64,000 bases of DNA from Batrachochytrium dendrobatidis JAM81. Its lineage: Eukaryota > Chytridiomycota > Chytridiomycetes > Rhizophydiales. Each line of letters opens with the position of its first letter. The first letter of the stretch is position 1. The DNA is taken from the NCBI RefSeq assembly GCF_000203795.2, contig NW_006281107.1:1002965-1066964 (forward strand), in the 5' to 3' direction. Positions 11,478 to 23,789 of this stretch are shown piece after piece. A model generated the notes under the pieces. That model saw nothing but the letters and a program-made list of their open reading frames with translations, ran no database searches and was not told where the DNA came from. A program made the translations under genes and the position numbers.

Positions 11478-13300
11478 CTCTTTATATCCAGCCTGCCAAT
11501 CTATTCAGAGCAACCCAATTCATTCAAGATTCTTGAGAGCTTGTCTGTCCTCCTCACCATCACTTTTGTCCGTAAACTATCAACAAAAGTTCCAATTCCA
11601 CCCAGCTCTACTGTTGAAAAGTATTGGGACGATGTAATGTTGAACTCAAACTATCCTGGTGAGTACTATTGACGACTTGTAATATCTGAATGCACTGATT
11701 TCAGATTTGCTATTGGAATTCAACTTGCTGGATTCACTGTATTTCCAAAAACTTGCCAGTTGGATCATTACAATTTGGATTGTTTTACATTGACATCTAA
11801 TATGCTCTTGTTGATTTCACAATTTGGTTTCTAGACTATTATACACTCGGATATCGAGATGAACCCCATTCCAGCACGAATGATGATGAATTGATGAATG
11901 TTCAAAACAATGAAAAAGGTGTTCGAAAACTAGTAGCTGGGGTTGTCAAGGCAAAACGAGAGGATGGAGATATCTGGCCATCGTTACTGACTCGTCAACT
12001 CTGCGAGTTTTATGAAAACCAAGATCTGGTACGTCTTGAAATCTACAATGACAACTGGTTTTGAAATGAACTTTTAGGAATATTGGATTGACCCAATTGT
12101 GTATTGCAGACTGGACGATCTAAATTTTTGCATATACTGGCCAAGGATTTCTGTATTGATTTACAGGAAACGGCATCTGCTGTACAGCAGTTTGAAGAAT
12201 CGCTAGTAAGAGCAATCATACATGTTGATTTCACATTGCTCAAAATGATACTTGGTGCTGAGATATAAACTATAGTGCATGACAGATTGTACAGTTTTAC
12301 GATCATCAGCAAGACTACGAGAAGCATTGATACCTGCTTACGATACTCTGCATTTGGTGACTCTCTTAAAAACCGACTACAGGAGTGGTTTGGCATGGGA
12401 TTCCTTGATTTGGAACGCATTACTTGGCACACACCGGCAAGCATACTTGAAAAGGTAGATTCTTGTGGATATTTTGCAACGCTTTACATTAATGTGATGA
12501 AATAGCTTATTTGCTAAATTGAATGGTTTAGATCATTTCTTATGAAGCTGTGCATGCTATTGGGTCGTGTGATGGTCTTAAACAGCGACTTGGTCCTGGT
12601 CGTCTTTGCTACTGCTTCTTCCATCGTGGTATTCCACAGGAACCACTTACATTTGTGCAGGTGTGTATCCCGATCATTTTAGTTTGCAATCTCATTTGCA
12701 GCACCTTGGCTAATCTATAGCCAACAACACATTGCTTGAGTAAAAGGTAGCACTTGTCAATGAAGTATCGACTCGGATTCAAAATATACTGACAGATCCA
12801 CATCCCGACACCAAGGATCCCACAGTTGCCATATTTTATTCTATTACATCATCTCAACGTGGTATGTGTTGAACAGTGCATGGTATTTGTGATGGCACGC
12901 AGTAGTTTAATGCATGTCATGTATAGGACTAGGAGGTGTGGATGTTAAAGTGCATTGTCTAGTTTAAATACCTGGATCAAGTTTGGTTTGTATTGTATGC
13001 TAAATCACTGTTTGAATCGCTTTAGATGATATCTGAGGATACTCGATGGCTTGATGATCCAGACTTGTCACGTCACTATCAACCCATCATTGAACGGCTG
13101 TGCTCTCAATATTTAATTCTGGAAAGCAAGCGATCGTTTGCGCTAGATCCAGTTGGAAACTTTCATCTTCGAAATGGAGCAGCTATTCATCAATTAAACT
13201 GGAGAGCAGACACTTTAGGTATGTTGTTGAGATTGGACAAGCTGTTATTGGTTTGGTCAATGCTTACCTTTGTTTTCTACGATTATTGGAATGTAATTGT
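11478..13300 (+). pseudogene. Malonyl-CoA decarboxylase relic
   Basis: Malonyl-CoA decarboxylase turns malonyl-CoA into acetyl-CoA in mitochondria or peroxisomes. Recognisable exon blocks in order: 11478-11658, 11835-12028, 12110-12205, 12295-12454 (RLREALIPAYDTL, then LKNRLQEWFGMGFLDLERITW), 12532-12660 (CYCFFHRGIPQEPLTFVQ), 12747-12861 (VAIFYSITSSQR), 12927-12967 and 13026-13300 (SFALDPVGNFHLRNGAAIHQ). The match is to the bacterial-like form of the family. Several breaks are visible. The frame is wrong entering the block at 12295. A frame change near 12345 coincides with loss of about 40 expected residues. GLGGVDV runs into a stop at 12965, where the expected FLIK...LSPIPGF segment is missing. 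A frame change near 13217 precedes the last block. The number of independent lesions makes a functional gene unlikely. Confidence 0.8.
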
Positions 13301-13700
13301 TAGATAAACAGTCAGTGCCATGACATGGTTGGCAATACAGTGTTGTTGGTGGTGATTGACATGCATGGTTGCATTATTGATATGTGCCATCATTGTTGAA
13401 CTAGATCGCGATCGTATTTGTGATTCAGAATACAACAAATGGGTGTACAGAGTTGTATTGACAATATCGACAGTCAAACACAATACATGAATATGGGTTC
13501 AGAATTGGTGATTGTACAATGTATGACTGTCAAGTGTGTAGAGGGATAGTTTCAGCTGAAGATCAGTCTGTGTGCGTTATATGATGTTCGTTGTGTCTAT
13601 TAAAGAGTGGGTCAATGTGTAATAGCAACCAAACGAATATGTAACCATTGTATATTGAAATGCATAACACAGTCATTGCAGGATGAATACTAAAAAGTTG
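13301..13700 (+). repeat. Dispersed repeat, direct copy of 23310-23735
   Basis: Non-coding sequence containing the GATCGCGATCG-type core and a TACAGAGTTGTATTGACAAT stretch, matched in the same orientation near 23400-23690. The core resembles the inverted-repeat arms at 6.5 and 10.8 kb, so all seem to be one old family. It abuts the 3' flank of the secreted protein gene at 13973-14791. Confidence 0.7.
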
Positions 13701-13734
13701 GTGATATCATGCAACCATGCAACTGACAAGTGAT

Positions 13735-15090
13735 TGCAAGTCTGACTGATAGTTACAAGTAACACTGATTGTTATCATGTCATTGATGTATATGTAACAA
13801 ACCATGTCAATGTATCAATCAGCAATCCAATAACTGTTGATGTAATACCCAACACAGTATACAATCAATGATATGATTGTTGACCCATTCACAATACTTG
13901 ACAAATACCAACACATCAGAAAGTTTAAATTTATTCAAAATCAAAATCATCGACAAATCATTAATCTGAATCCTAATTCGGTTCTTCAAATCTCAAACCA
14001 CGCTTTTTCATAAACCTTTTCAATTGTTGTCTGATAATGTATACTGCTTTTTTTGCCTTTTCATACTCTTTTTTCAATCGGGCTTCATCCTCTGGGTTAT
14101 ACTTTGAATCAGATATATCTTTACCCATTTCCAACGCAAACTGCTGAGCAAATTTAAGGGCTATACAGTCATAATATTCTTGGTGTTTTTCCTTTCGTAT
14201 CGTTTTAAGCGCTACAAGTTTTTTCTTTATACGATTAAAGCTTCTCTGATATCTTTCGCTTAATCCAGTCACTTGATTTGTGACAGTATTTGAAGACCTG
14301 CCATGGATCATTGGTTGCTGTTGGTTTTGGCTGGAAGTACTTGGATCAACCATATCTATTGGTTGCCGCTGAGTTTGGTCGGAAGTAGCTGAACCAGCCT
14401 CATCAATCGGGTTCTGCTGGTCTTGATTGGAAGTGCTCGGACTGAGTTGATCAATTGGTTGTTGTTGGATTCGACTGGAAATACTTAAATCCATTGGTTC
14501 TTGCTGGTATTCACCAAAAGTGTTTGAATTGGATTCATCAACTGGTTCTTGCTTGTATTTGTTGGAAATAGTCAAATCAATTAGCTGTTGCCGGTATCGG
14601 TTAGGAAGGCTTAAATCCATTGGCTCTTGCTGGTATTCATCGAAAGTGTCTGGATTAGGTTCATTGGTTGGACCAGACACTTGGCTTGAAGTGCCTGATG
14701 CTTTGGGTGAACCATCGTTATCACTTGGGATCAGTATTGCATTGGCGGTTGCTGCCGCAGTCAGTACAAGTAAAATATCAACCAATTTCATCAGATTGGT
14801 CAATGGGTTTAAACGATTAGTACAAAAGTAGTGTTGAAACTGGTGTCGATTATAGGACTGAATGTATTCGATTGTATTTATATTTTTGTATAGCAAACCA
14901 ACCCTTTTAGGTTAACCAATGACATAGGGTTACTTGATTGCTTGTAATGAGCCAATATCAAACTAGACAGTATGTTACTCCCTAATCATAATATCATATT
15001 GGTCAATTTGATGATCGTGTCGATTGAATTATGCTTTTACGACCCTTTGATCAGGTATATTGAAAAGCACACCCTTCATGAGTGTTGTAT
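13735..15090 (-). repeat. Inverted segmental duplication, copy A
   Basis: Reverse-complement match to 23790-25540. It covers the secreted-protein gene plus its 5' flank (to the motif around ACCCTTTGATCAGGTATATT) and about 240 bp of 3' flank. Similarity is clearest in the promoter, signal peptide, C-terminal domain and 3' flank; the central repeats differ in number. Confidence 0.85.
13973..14791 (-). CDS. Secreted repeat protein with C-terminal coiled coil (copy A)
   Basis: Single exon, 272 residues, start chosen at the ATG of MKLVDILLVLTAAATANA, which is a classical signal peptide and matches the paralogue's start. After a linker (residues ~20-45) comes a Gln/Pro-rich array of imperfect ~14-residue units built on QQQPIDxxxPSTSNQ. 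A charged, helical C-terminal domain of about 100 residues (ERYQRSFNRIKKKL to RFMKKRGLRFEEPN) follows, likely a coiled coil. There is no enzymatic motif. Its close paralogue at 24073-25296 lies in inverted orientation with conserved flanks. A TATAAATA element lies about 85-90 bp upstream. The type recalls secreted Batrachochytrium-specific families; the function is unknown. Confidence 0.85.
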   Translation of the reverse strand: MKLVDILLVLTAAATANAILIPSDNDGSPKASGTSSQVSGPTNEPNPDTFDEYQQEPMDLSLPNRYRQQLIDLTISNKYKQEPVDESNSNTFGEYQQEPMDLSISSRIQQQPIDQLSPSTSNQDQQNPIDEAGSATSDQTQRQPIDMVDPSTSSQNQQQPMIHGRSSNTVTNQVTGLSERYQRSFNRIKKKLVALKTIRKEKHQEYYDCIALKFAQQFALEMGKDISDSKYNPEDEARLKKEYEKAKKAVYIIRQQLKRFMKKRGLRFEEPN

Positions 15091-15903
15091 AACCGCAAAT
15101 GCTCCTTTTTACAACCGTATTCATGTCAAATGGTTCACTCCAGTATTCATCCAACAATAACTGTGTTATACATTGAAATATACAATAGTTACTACACATT
15201 GACTGCATTGCATGTTCGATATACAACAACCATCATACGACACAATCAGACTATAGTGCTGAATTTATACTTTGTGCACTCTTAGTAATCATACATTGTG
15301 CAATCACCAAACTCATCCATTGCAGTCCACATGTTTGGCTCAACTACTTTAATGCTGTCAATCAAACCATAGTTTTAAATACCAGTTGAAATCATCAACC
15401 AAATGCGAATCAAGTAATCAACTCGAGACCGGCTATGAAAGCTAAAAAACCAGTGAAAGAGTCCAAGAACAAGAACAAGACAATAGTGCAATGACCATTA
15501 TCAACTCGAATGATTTCATGTCGCATCAGATCATTGAAAATGCAGGTTTAAATGCGGTTTTATCCAGATCTGTACCGAGTTTCATTAAACAACCATGACA
15601 ACTCTGATTGGTATGGTAAATATCCAATATCAACTTTCATTCAAATGTCTAAAACACACCAAAAATTACAAAAACCTGACAAGTTTAAAAACACTTGCAA
15701 TATTCCATCCATGACAAAACCAGTCCAATTTAAAAAATGGTTTGAAACTTGCATATTTCACTCGACTAAATAAAAGGTTTACATGTGTTGATTGAAATAA
15801 ATTTAAACAATAGTGTATAGGATAGTTATGCAAACACTGTATTTATTCAAACATAGCCTGGTGGTGCAATCAATGATGCATTCAGCAACATTTACAACCC
15901 ATT
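15091..15903. other. Intergenic, no supported gene
   Basis: About 800 bp between two divergently spaced minus-strand genes. A 73-codon frame at 15552-15773 has no homology signal and no motif. The segment just before 15903 is the 3' flank of the S41-like gene. Confidence 0.4.
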
Positions 15904-18651
15904 TCAATTCATGGTAACACTCCAAGAATTGATTGTTGCTCCTTTCATCTGCACAGAAAGATCTGAATTGAACATGAGATTAACAAAAAACTGTTCCGTC
16001 TTGGTTGTCACTGGAAACTTTTTCACAAGTGCTTCGGATCCAGAAATACCGTCTGTAAGTATATTACCATCTGGACCAAGCGTATTCAAAAGCGATTCTT
16101 GATTGCTATCCGCATCTGTGACATACAGTCCTAAAAAGTCGCTATAAAGTTGTGATTCAAGCTTGGCATCAATTTCAATGGTGATGTTGGATCCAACTGG
16201 CGCAGTATAGTATGCTCGGATCTCAGTCTCTATTTCAGGACTGTATTGTACTCCGTCGCCAACAACCCATTTACCATTGATCGAATTCCATCCCTGTGAC
16301 TTTTTGGTAGATGGCGAGTTGTATATTCCAACCGATTTACTGGTACCATTAAACTTCCATTTGACACCACGTTCAAGTTTAAAATAGTCTTCTTGTTTTG
16401 GAGTGCGACTGATATGCTTATGTGTTTTGAGAACCTGTTTGTCGTTGTTTTGGCCAATGATACTGACCCGAGTATTACCAAGATCGTTGATTACAGATGC
16501 CAGTTTGAACGAGTGTTGACTTTTTATGTTGCTTTTAAAATCGGCAACTGAAAGTGATTTGCCAGTGTCATCGATAACTGACAGTTGATTGATTCCTTGA
16601 ACTTCTACATCAATGGTTACGTCACTGCTAGTGGTGTTATAGTTGGTAAGTTCAGAAACAAAGTGAAGGTTGTTCAGTCCAGTTTTGGCACCCAGTGTTT
16701 TGAGCTGATCGGCAATACGGTCAAATTGTGCATCTCCAATGGATCCAGGCACTATATCCGTCAAACGGGGACGTACAATATAGTCGGATACGGCACCAAT
16801 ATCTTCAACCAGTTGACCTTTTTGTTTTCCATTACGTATCATCTGTCGAACTCCGATTGAAAGAGCGTTGGTGTAGCTCTGTCCAGTTGTTTCGTCGGTC
16901 AGTTCTTGGTAATACGGCATTGGCTTAAAATCAACGTGATTGAACAAAAGCAAGGTTGGATTAAGCGGGAATACGTCGGCACCACCACCTCCAGTCGTTC
17001 CATCTTCGCCAAGAACATAACCAGTCTCGGACGACTGAATAGACGCTGAAAACAGATCGCATGCAGAGTAACATACAGCATCAGTGAATGCACCAACAGG
17101 TTTGAGATAGGCTTGGCCATACATGTTTGCTTGATTAAACGAGTTTAAGTCATGATCAATAGAATACTTGCTACCAGGTGGGGTCTTGTACCATGCTGGA
17201 TTAGAAGTGTCAAAAAAGTACGTGCCATTAACCAGAGTGTTGTATGCGACAGAGTTCATCAAGTATCTCATTGTCATTGGTTGAAAATCAGGTTTAAAAA
17301 GTTGTGGAATGGCATTGGCAAAATCACCACTACCACCTCCATTTGCACGGAGATCAAATACAACAGCATTGGTGTCTTTGAGTACAGTACTGAGAAGTTT
17401 GTGGATTTCACGAACAGCTTCCGCATTCGCTCTCGCACCAGTTTTAAGATTTTTCGGTATAAAATCATCCAATCTAATAATACCAAGATTCTTGGATTCG
17501 GGTTTCCAGATTCCCCAGCTGATAGTCGACACGCCGGCGTTTTGGTACTCGAGACCATTATTTTTTAATGGCTGTCCAAGTAAAATCTGATCAATTTTTT
17601 GCTTTTTATGATGGTACTCGGATATCATCAATGGAGTTCTGATTTCTTTCCAAGTCTTGAACTGACGTTTGGCTCCGGTATCAGATGCATCAGTGTCAAT
17701 TATACTGTTCGTGTCGGCAGGCTGAGGTGTTCCAGGTAGAGTTTTTCCAGAAATTTTGGCATACAATTGACTAGTCATACTCCAGCATAATGGATCAAAA
17801 CCAACAACCCACGGAGCTTCAATGTCGTACACTTTTCCAGTATCTTTTGATTTGAACTGATATTTGATCGTATCAGTCTCTGGCAAAGGAGTAAAGGCAC
17901 CAAAACGAGACGTCATGTAATTAAGAGCACCATGCTGACCACCATAATCATTGGCACCACCCGATTTGTCCTGGTTCAAGTTCCGATAGTCAACAAACGG
18001 CATACCATCAACAAGTAGTAATTCGTCGCCAGCTTTGATTTGGTCATAGTCCTTTCCAAAAAAAGCACGCAAGCCTTGATTGTCTGCGTGTTTTTCAAAG
18101 ACGACGGTTGGTTTCTTGACCATATCTGCATCGCCCTCGATAAATCTGAAATAAAGACCAGTCGTGGCCACGAAACAAGCATATGGTCCAGACGGTGCAA
18201 AATGACTATGAAAATCACGCATGCGAATAAACGCATTCATGAGTTCAGTCTGCATCTCAGTATCGGTAAGATTGGATGCATCCAGTTTTGCACGCAGTTT
18301 CTTGATGATCGGGAAGGGATCGGCACGCTCACCATAGTGTTTGATTTTAGATTCATAGTTGGTCCACAATTTGAAACCATTTTCAACATTGGTCAGCACG
18401 ACGTTTCGTTGTTCGTCAGTGTATGGCATAAAAACAAATCTGCCAGCGTCACGGTGTTCCTTGATAAAGGCCCATTTAGGCATGGATTCTATAATGTATG
18501 CCAATTAGTACAGTTTTGAATGATTGCACAATCCAAACATTGACAAACCCAACATAAAATAGACTGATCAACAGATTTGCATACCAGATTTATTTTCTTG
18601 AGCATTGACAGTGAACGCAGCAGAAGCAATGGCTAGTAGTAAAAACTTCAT
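15904..18651 (-). CDS. Secreted S41-family peptidase-like protein
   Basis: Two exons on the minus strand: 18651-18585 encodes MKFLLLAIASAAFTVNAQENKS, a signal peptide, and 18488-15904 encodes the rest, joined by a ~96-nt GTATGC...TATAG intron; about 883 residues. The S41 (C-terminal processing peptidase) core is seen in LGIIRLDDFIP, VVFDLRANGGGSGDF (about 400) and AVCYSACDLFSASIQ (about 490-505), where the Ser of YSAC is the likely nucleophile. FRFIEGDADM...AGDELLLVDGMP resembles the PDZ-like part that precedes the core. The C-terminal ~250 residues look like beta-rich modules. Expected role: an extracellular protease or a derived protein acting on host or environmental protein; activity is not proven, because the Ser-Lys arrangement is not obvious. 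Confidence 0.85.
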
Positions 18652-20214
18652 TGTGACTGCAGTATACTATTGAAATGTATTTGGCAAGCGTATCAATACT
18701 ATACAGATTGAGCTGTTGATTTGTAGCAGTTTGATGATGTTTGATAGTGGCTGACAACTCATTTTTATACCTTGATGGTCTTGACTGGCAATACTAATGC
18801 TTGCTATTCTTGCATCTATATGCATTGTTCTTACTAAAATGCTTGATGTCAAGCAAGATAACGAAATCGAGGTATATATTCAGGGTAGATAAAGCAAAAG
18901 ATGTAAATTGACCAATTCATGCATTACCACGTGAACCATATCAATTGTATTTTACTATCCAACACAACATCCAACTCAAACTACTGTGAATCCAGTTCAA
19001 TCAATATGATGATTAATGGTGTATTGACATTTGTCAATTATGCCAGTCCATATATCAAATATACATAACATATTGGATTATCAATAGATAATCACTTGTC
19101 GGCTGCAGCACTGCCAATAATTTATGCTCATTTAATTTAGGGTCTAACACGTGGTGATTGCATAAACCCATTTAATGAACATGCTAATTATTACAATTGC
19201 ACAGCTTGCATGCTAATCAATTGCTTGTATACCACTATGGCTGTGTATGTTATATGCCAGCTATGTCGAATAATTGAACGTAACAAAATGTGCTGTATTT
19301 ATCCATACACTATCCAATCATCATAATTTGTTTTTTAGTAAATGGTTGTCAAGTATCTTGCTCAATTCTGCTGCTTGATCTGTATTTTTTGAACTGGTTA
19401 CTTGGCCAGATATGTCATTTCGGGTTGATGAGTTCCAACCCTATGAGTTCTGTTTGGTCAGGGTTATCATACGATTGATTTGCTGTTTGTGAGCAATGTG
19501 TTTGGATGGCAATAATGGTGTTTAAAACAACCATTGTATAACATGTATTGACTCGAAAGCAAAATGGATCCACAAACTGTCTGGCATGTATTAGGTTTCC
19601 TTTGCGCAATATGTTGAACAGTTTGACCCTGATTCCCGGTTGTTTCAAATTGGCAAGTATAAGACAGCCAATGCTCAGATCATAACTGGACACAGCATGA
19701 ATCCAAGTGTCGAATACAGTTTAAAAAGACCCCATTTTAAATGGTTATGCAGCATCAAGATCTACACTATGCATGGCTTGATCAGCTACCCTTAAACCTG
19801 AATAACTATTGTATTTTTGATTGCATTACCAATGTCATGGACACCATACTCTTGAGTCATGTCAACATTCATGAATAATCATGTATGCTGTATAACACTG
19901 GATTACTATCGACTGAAACAACTTTTATATTTTGTTGTTGTACACGTTGGTTATTGATATATTGCACATGTTGATCTACCAAGTGATTAGTTCAATCCAG
20001 TATACTGACGACAAATGGAATCCAATACAAGATAGTGAGCATTGATAAATGTAATATTTGACAGTATAACCGAGCATTTGTGCTTGAATAAGACAAACCA
20101 CAATATAATCAATAATAATACCAACCAAGATTGACAGATTAGACTAGTGTATAAAACAGTGTTGGCTGGATTGAATTGTTGGTTTATTTGTTGATTTACA
20201 GTTATTTTTTGAAT
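18652..20214. other. Intergenic, no supported gene
   Basis: A TATAAAAA element at about 18763-18770 lies ~115 bp upstream of the S41-like start. The rest is AT-rich with frequent stops in all frames and no recognised protein remains. Confidence 0.45.
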
Positions 20215-21110
20215 GGATTTATTTAAAATAAACTTGGGTATTGAGATATGAAATGATCTCATGTGAACAGGCTGTAATCGTACAAGCATATACTGTTGAT
20301 GTTACAAGTGTATTGGTCAACTGTTGTATGATTGTTGTGGTGATGGTGTCAAAACAGTGTTTGTTACCACCGGTACACTACCAACAGAAACTCGACTGAT
20401 CCAACAGCCATGTATACACATTGCTTGTCAGTTACATCGAGTGTTTGTTCAAATAGGTCGATTCAAATGGGTTACATATAACCGACTAATCCAGCATTCA
20501 TACATTGTCAAACAACTATAATGCACAATACCACCAAGTGTGTAATTACACTCGCACTGATCAGTCATTGCACAGTATGCATCGGTCAATGTCAAACATA
20601 TGTGTGTCTGCAACTAAATTGCAGTCCATGACATATCCACACGATCCAACATGACAAATCATGTATCATGAGTCCAAGATTGATCAAAAACATGATCATG
20701 GTAAACACAGCATGTTGTTGCATATCAGAGTCGATATATCAAGTGACAGTTGCACACTTGCTGATGGTGCACAGCGTATCAGTCACAATACATGCACGGT
20801 ATTGCATTGCAGTCATTGGATGATAACTGGTTGCAATGTGATACCGATCGACATACATCAGCATGGTGTGACCATGAGCATAATCATGGTGGAATGTGTT
20901 GGAGTTGACATTGTGAGTTGACAATCGATACACCATGCACATGACTGGAACATATATATTCGAGTGTGGTTTGGTTGGTGTCAGGTTGATCATGCAGTTG
21001 CATTGGTGCAGCGAGTGAGTGAGCTGATGGTGATCTGAACCCATTTCAACAACAAGGAGTTGACAGTCATGGATTTACATGCATTCAATATGTGTAGCAT
21101 ACCGAATGAT
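20215..21110 (-). mobile_element. 5'-truncated non-LTR retrotransposon copy (3' end only)
   Basis: About 890 bp matching 52428-53312 in the same orientation at roughly 95% identity by eye, with small indels. The second copy continues into reverse-transcriptase remains on the minus strand, so this segment is best read as the 3' end of the same element, which fits the usual 5' truncation of LINE insertions. No intact reading frame is present. Confidence 0.65.
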
Positions 21111-21393
21111 CAATCATGACATCACATAGTAGTTGATTGGTGCAATATGATCAAACCATTAGTATAATACACTGTTGTTTGACAATACACGATGCTTATT
21201 GAATGAACGACATTGAATGCATGATACATGACAATTAAACCACCATGCAATACACGCTGCATTACAACATATACTGGATGAGACTGTGATGGTTCACTCA
21301 ACTCCAGCAATGTAACGAATCTGGTCCAAAAGCTTATTGCCAAACATCATAATCTTGAAAAACTACACCATGCTTGGATCTTGGTAATCATTG

Positions 21394-22011
21394 TCATGAG
21401 CGATTGTAGAAATAATCAAAACATTTCTTGAATCCAAGATATGAATATAGGTTTGGCTCATCATCAGTAGTCATTTCTCCAGACATACCATGCTCTGCAA
21501 AGTACTCTGCAAGTGCCGATCGCAATCCAACATCTTTTTTGTACCTATTCGAATGTCTTTCAAAAAGTCGCTCCAACTGTTCTTTGAGTTGTTCAAGAAT
21601 GCCATTCTGTTTAATAAACTCGGATTCAAGCTCGGCGATTCCTGACCCATTACCATCATCCATTACAGAGTCCAGTCTTTCCTTGAGCTCACCCACCAAT
21701 GTTTCTTGACATGCAATGTTAGACTCTTTCTTGTTGATATATTTTGTTACTTTTTCTAGTTTATGTGTATTTTTTGCAAGTAGTTTGACCAGCATTATTC
21801 CATCAAAATCAAGTGGATGGCAATACTTTCCATACCCGTCATATGTGATAGGATATTCTGAATAGTCAGGTTTACTGACTGCATTTGCAGTGGGAATAAC
21901 TGTTCAAATACTAGATTCAGTACTTGTAGTCGAGCTGGGAATGACTGGACTAGCAATAGTGACCGAGCAGACAGCCAGGACTGATGCAAATACGACAACT
22001 GCGGGCTTCAT
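21394..22011 (-). pseudogene. Secreted coiled-coil protein with in-frame TGA
   Basis: The frame starts at an ATG giving MKPAVVVFASVLAVCSVTIA, a signal peptide, followed by SPVIPSSTTSTESS. This is closely related to the N-terminus of the gene at 49158-50012. Codon 36 is TGA (21906-21904). The frame then stays open to 21394, encoding a charged coiled-coil region (KLEKVTKYINKKE, LEQLKEQLERLFERH). About 205 codons in all. The promoter region (TATAAATAC near 22072-22081 and a TTAAAAGCATGTTCCTTG stretch) is conserved with the paralogue. Either a nonsense mutation or an assembly error explains the stop; the long open remainder suggests it is recent. Confidence 0.75.
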
Positions 22012-22479
22012 TATACTGGTTTGGTTAAACAAGTTGTATATGGTTGTTATTCAGCAAGTAGGGTTTGGATCGTATTTATACCTGCTACTGAACGGGTGTA
22101 TTAAAAGCATGTTCCTTGAGTGCCGTCCTAAGGAATTTGTGTTGTTGTCAGAGTTGATGTTGGTTTATTGCTATCAATACCGAAGTAATGAAAAGGAGGA
22201 TCCCTTTATATCGTGTGCAATCTTGATTAGCTACTGCTTGACTGTGCATTCAAATACCATGATTAATCGATTGTGTAGCTTTGCACTGGTTTTCAGTCTA
22301 GCCCTAACTAATAAGCCACAATAAGCCACAATACGATCAAGTACAGACCAAGTATGACGATGGAATGTCGGTCATTCATGTATTGGATGGTCAACATATT
22401 TACAGGCATCATTGCTTGCTGATCATGTCATGTCCAATATTGACTGTGTAGTTTAGAGTTTACAATGTTTGCGAGTATG

Positions 22480-22990
22480 GTATACAGTGATGATCGGTTC
22501 AAAATATCACATTGACTAAACAACCAGCTTGCACAATGCATGTAATCATCAGCCCGTCAAGTTATGATCGATATTGATCAAATGATTGACATTCAACTCA
22601 CCTGGTGTCGATATGCATATACACGATATACGCATGTACAGAGTTGTTCAATAATGAGTATAACTGAAACGTTGATCCCATGATTGATATGATTACGAGT
22701 CCGATCAACAAGTGTCCACATTGGAGATTGACCTGTTCTTGAAAGTTTGCAATGAGATTGACGATCAAAATGTATGTTTACAATGATACAATATTGAACA
22801 GCGTGTCTTGTCTTGTTGATTTGGTTGTATACTTGACATTGAACAATATCATAATATGACTTGATTGACAACTAAAATCATGCAATGGTTGGTGATTGTA
22901 TCAGTTGACATGTATTGGATAGGTTGTTGTCATGACCCAGTACATGCAGTGGAGTATGTTGAAATGCATTGATTATGAGATTGGATGATC
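22480..22990 (+). pseudogene. Fragment copied from the ARM-DUF4246 gene
   Basis: About 500 bp that parallels 26815-27300 in the same orientation, including parts of exons 3-5 and their introns. The matched landmarks are GATGATCGGTTCAAA, CATGTACAGAGTTGTTC, CTTGAAAGTTTG and ATTGACGATCAAAATGTATGTTT. Multiple stops make it non-coding. Confidence 0.7.
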
Positions 22991-23309
22991 AATTGAATGA
23001 TACGATCGAATACCGCCGATCACTTTGTTGGTGGCCAGTATCACATGTGTACAATATCAATATGTTGCACAACAGTGATCCAAACAGGTTGGAGCATGCC
23101 ACATTGTAGCAATGCAATCAAATTGGTACAACACATGCCAACATACATGCACTGTAGTGTAGTATACACTAGTAGTGATGATGCAACCAACGACATGCAT
23201 GGTTGTAATATTATACATGAAACCACATATTGATGTCCATGATTATGGGGACATAAAGCATTACAATGATGGGTCAACAACAATGTGATGGAACTGGATG
23301 GGTAATATC

Positions 23310-23735
23310 AAAACCATGTCAAGAATACGTGATATAACAACAACTTGCAGCCATATTGATGTAAATGGACCACCAAATAACAGTGTTGGTGTGTAATAAA
23401 CAGTTGCATTACTGACATGTGTCATGATTGTTGTTGAACTAGATTGCGATCGTATCCGTGATTCAGAATACAACAAATGTGTGTACAGAGTTGTATTGAC
23501 AACATTGACAGCCAAACACAACATATGAATATGGGTTCAAACTTGATGATTGTGCAATGTATGATTACTAAGAGTGCACAATGTGTAGATTCAACACTAT
23601 AGTCTGATTGTGTGTTATATGATGGTTGTTGTATATCAAACACGTAATGCAGTCAATGTGTAGTGACAACCAACCGAACATGCAACCATTGCATATCTCA
23701 AATCAAAGTCATTGCATGCTGAATATCAAAGTGAT
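23310..23735 (+). repeat. Dispersed repeat, direct copy of 13301-13700
   Basis: Same-orientation match to the block beside the other secreted paralogue. Here it lies on the 5' side of the gene, whereas at 13.3 kb it lies on the 3' side, because the gene cassette itself is inverted. The surrounding 22991-23309 holds no gene. Confidence 0.7.
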
Positions 23736-23789
23736 TCATTTTACTTGAATATGGTTGTAAAACAAAGCGTTTGTGGCTAAACAACACAC

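Noticed and set aside
11320..11637. 105-codon frame with a presequence-like composition.
   Set aside because: It conflicts with the better coding frame (PIPPSSTVEKYWDDVML) that leads into the malonyl-CoA decarboxylase relic.
20739..21044. 101-codon minus-strand frame, similar at 53065-53286.
   Set aside because: It lies in the shared LINE 3' end, has no motif and is broken in the second copy.
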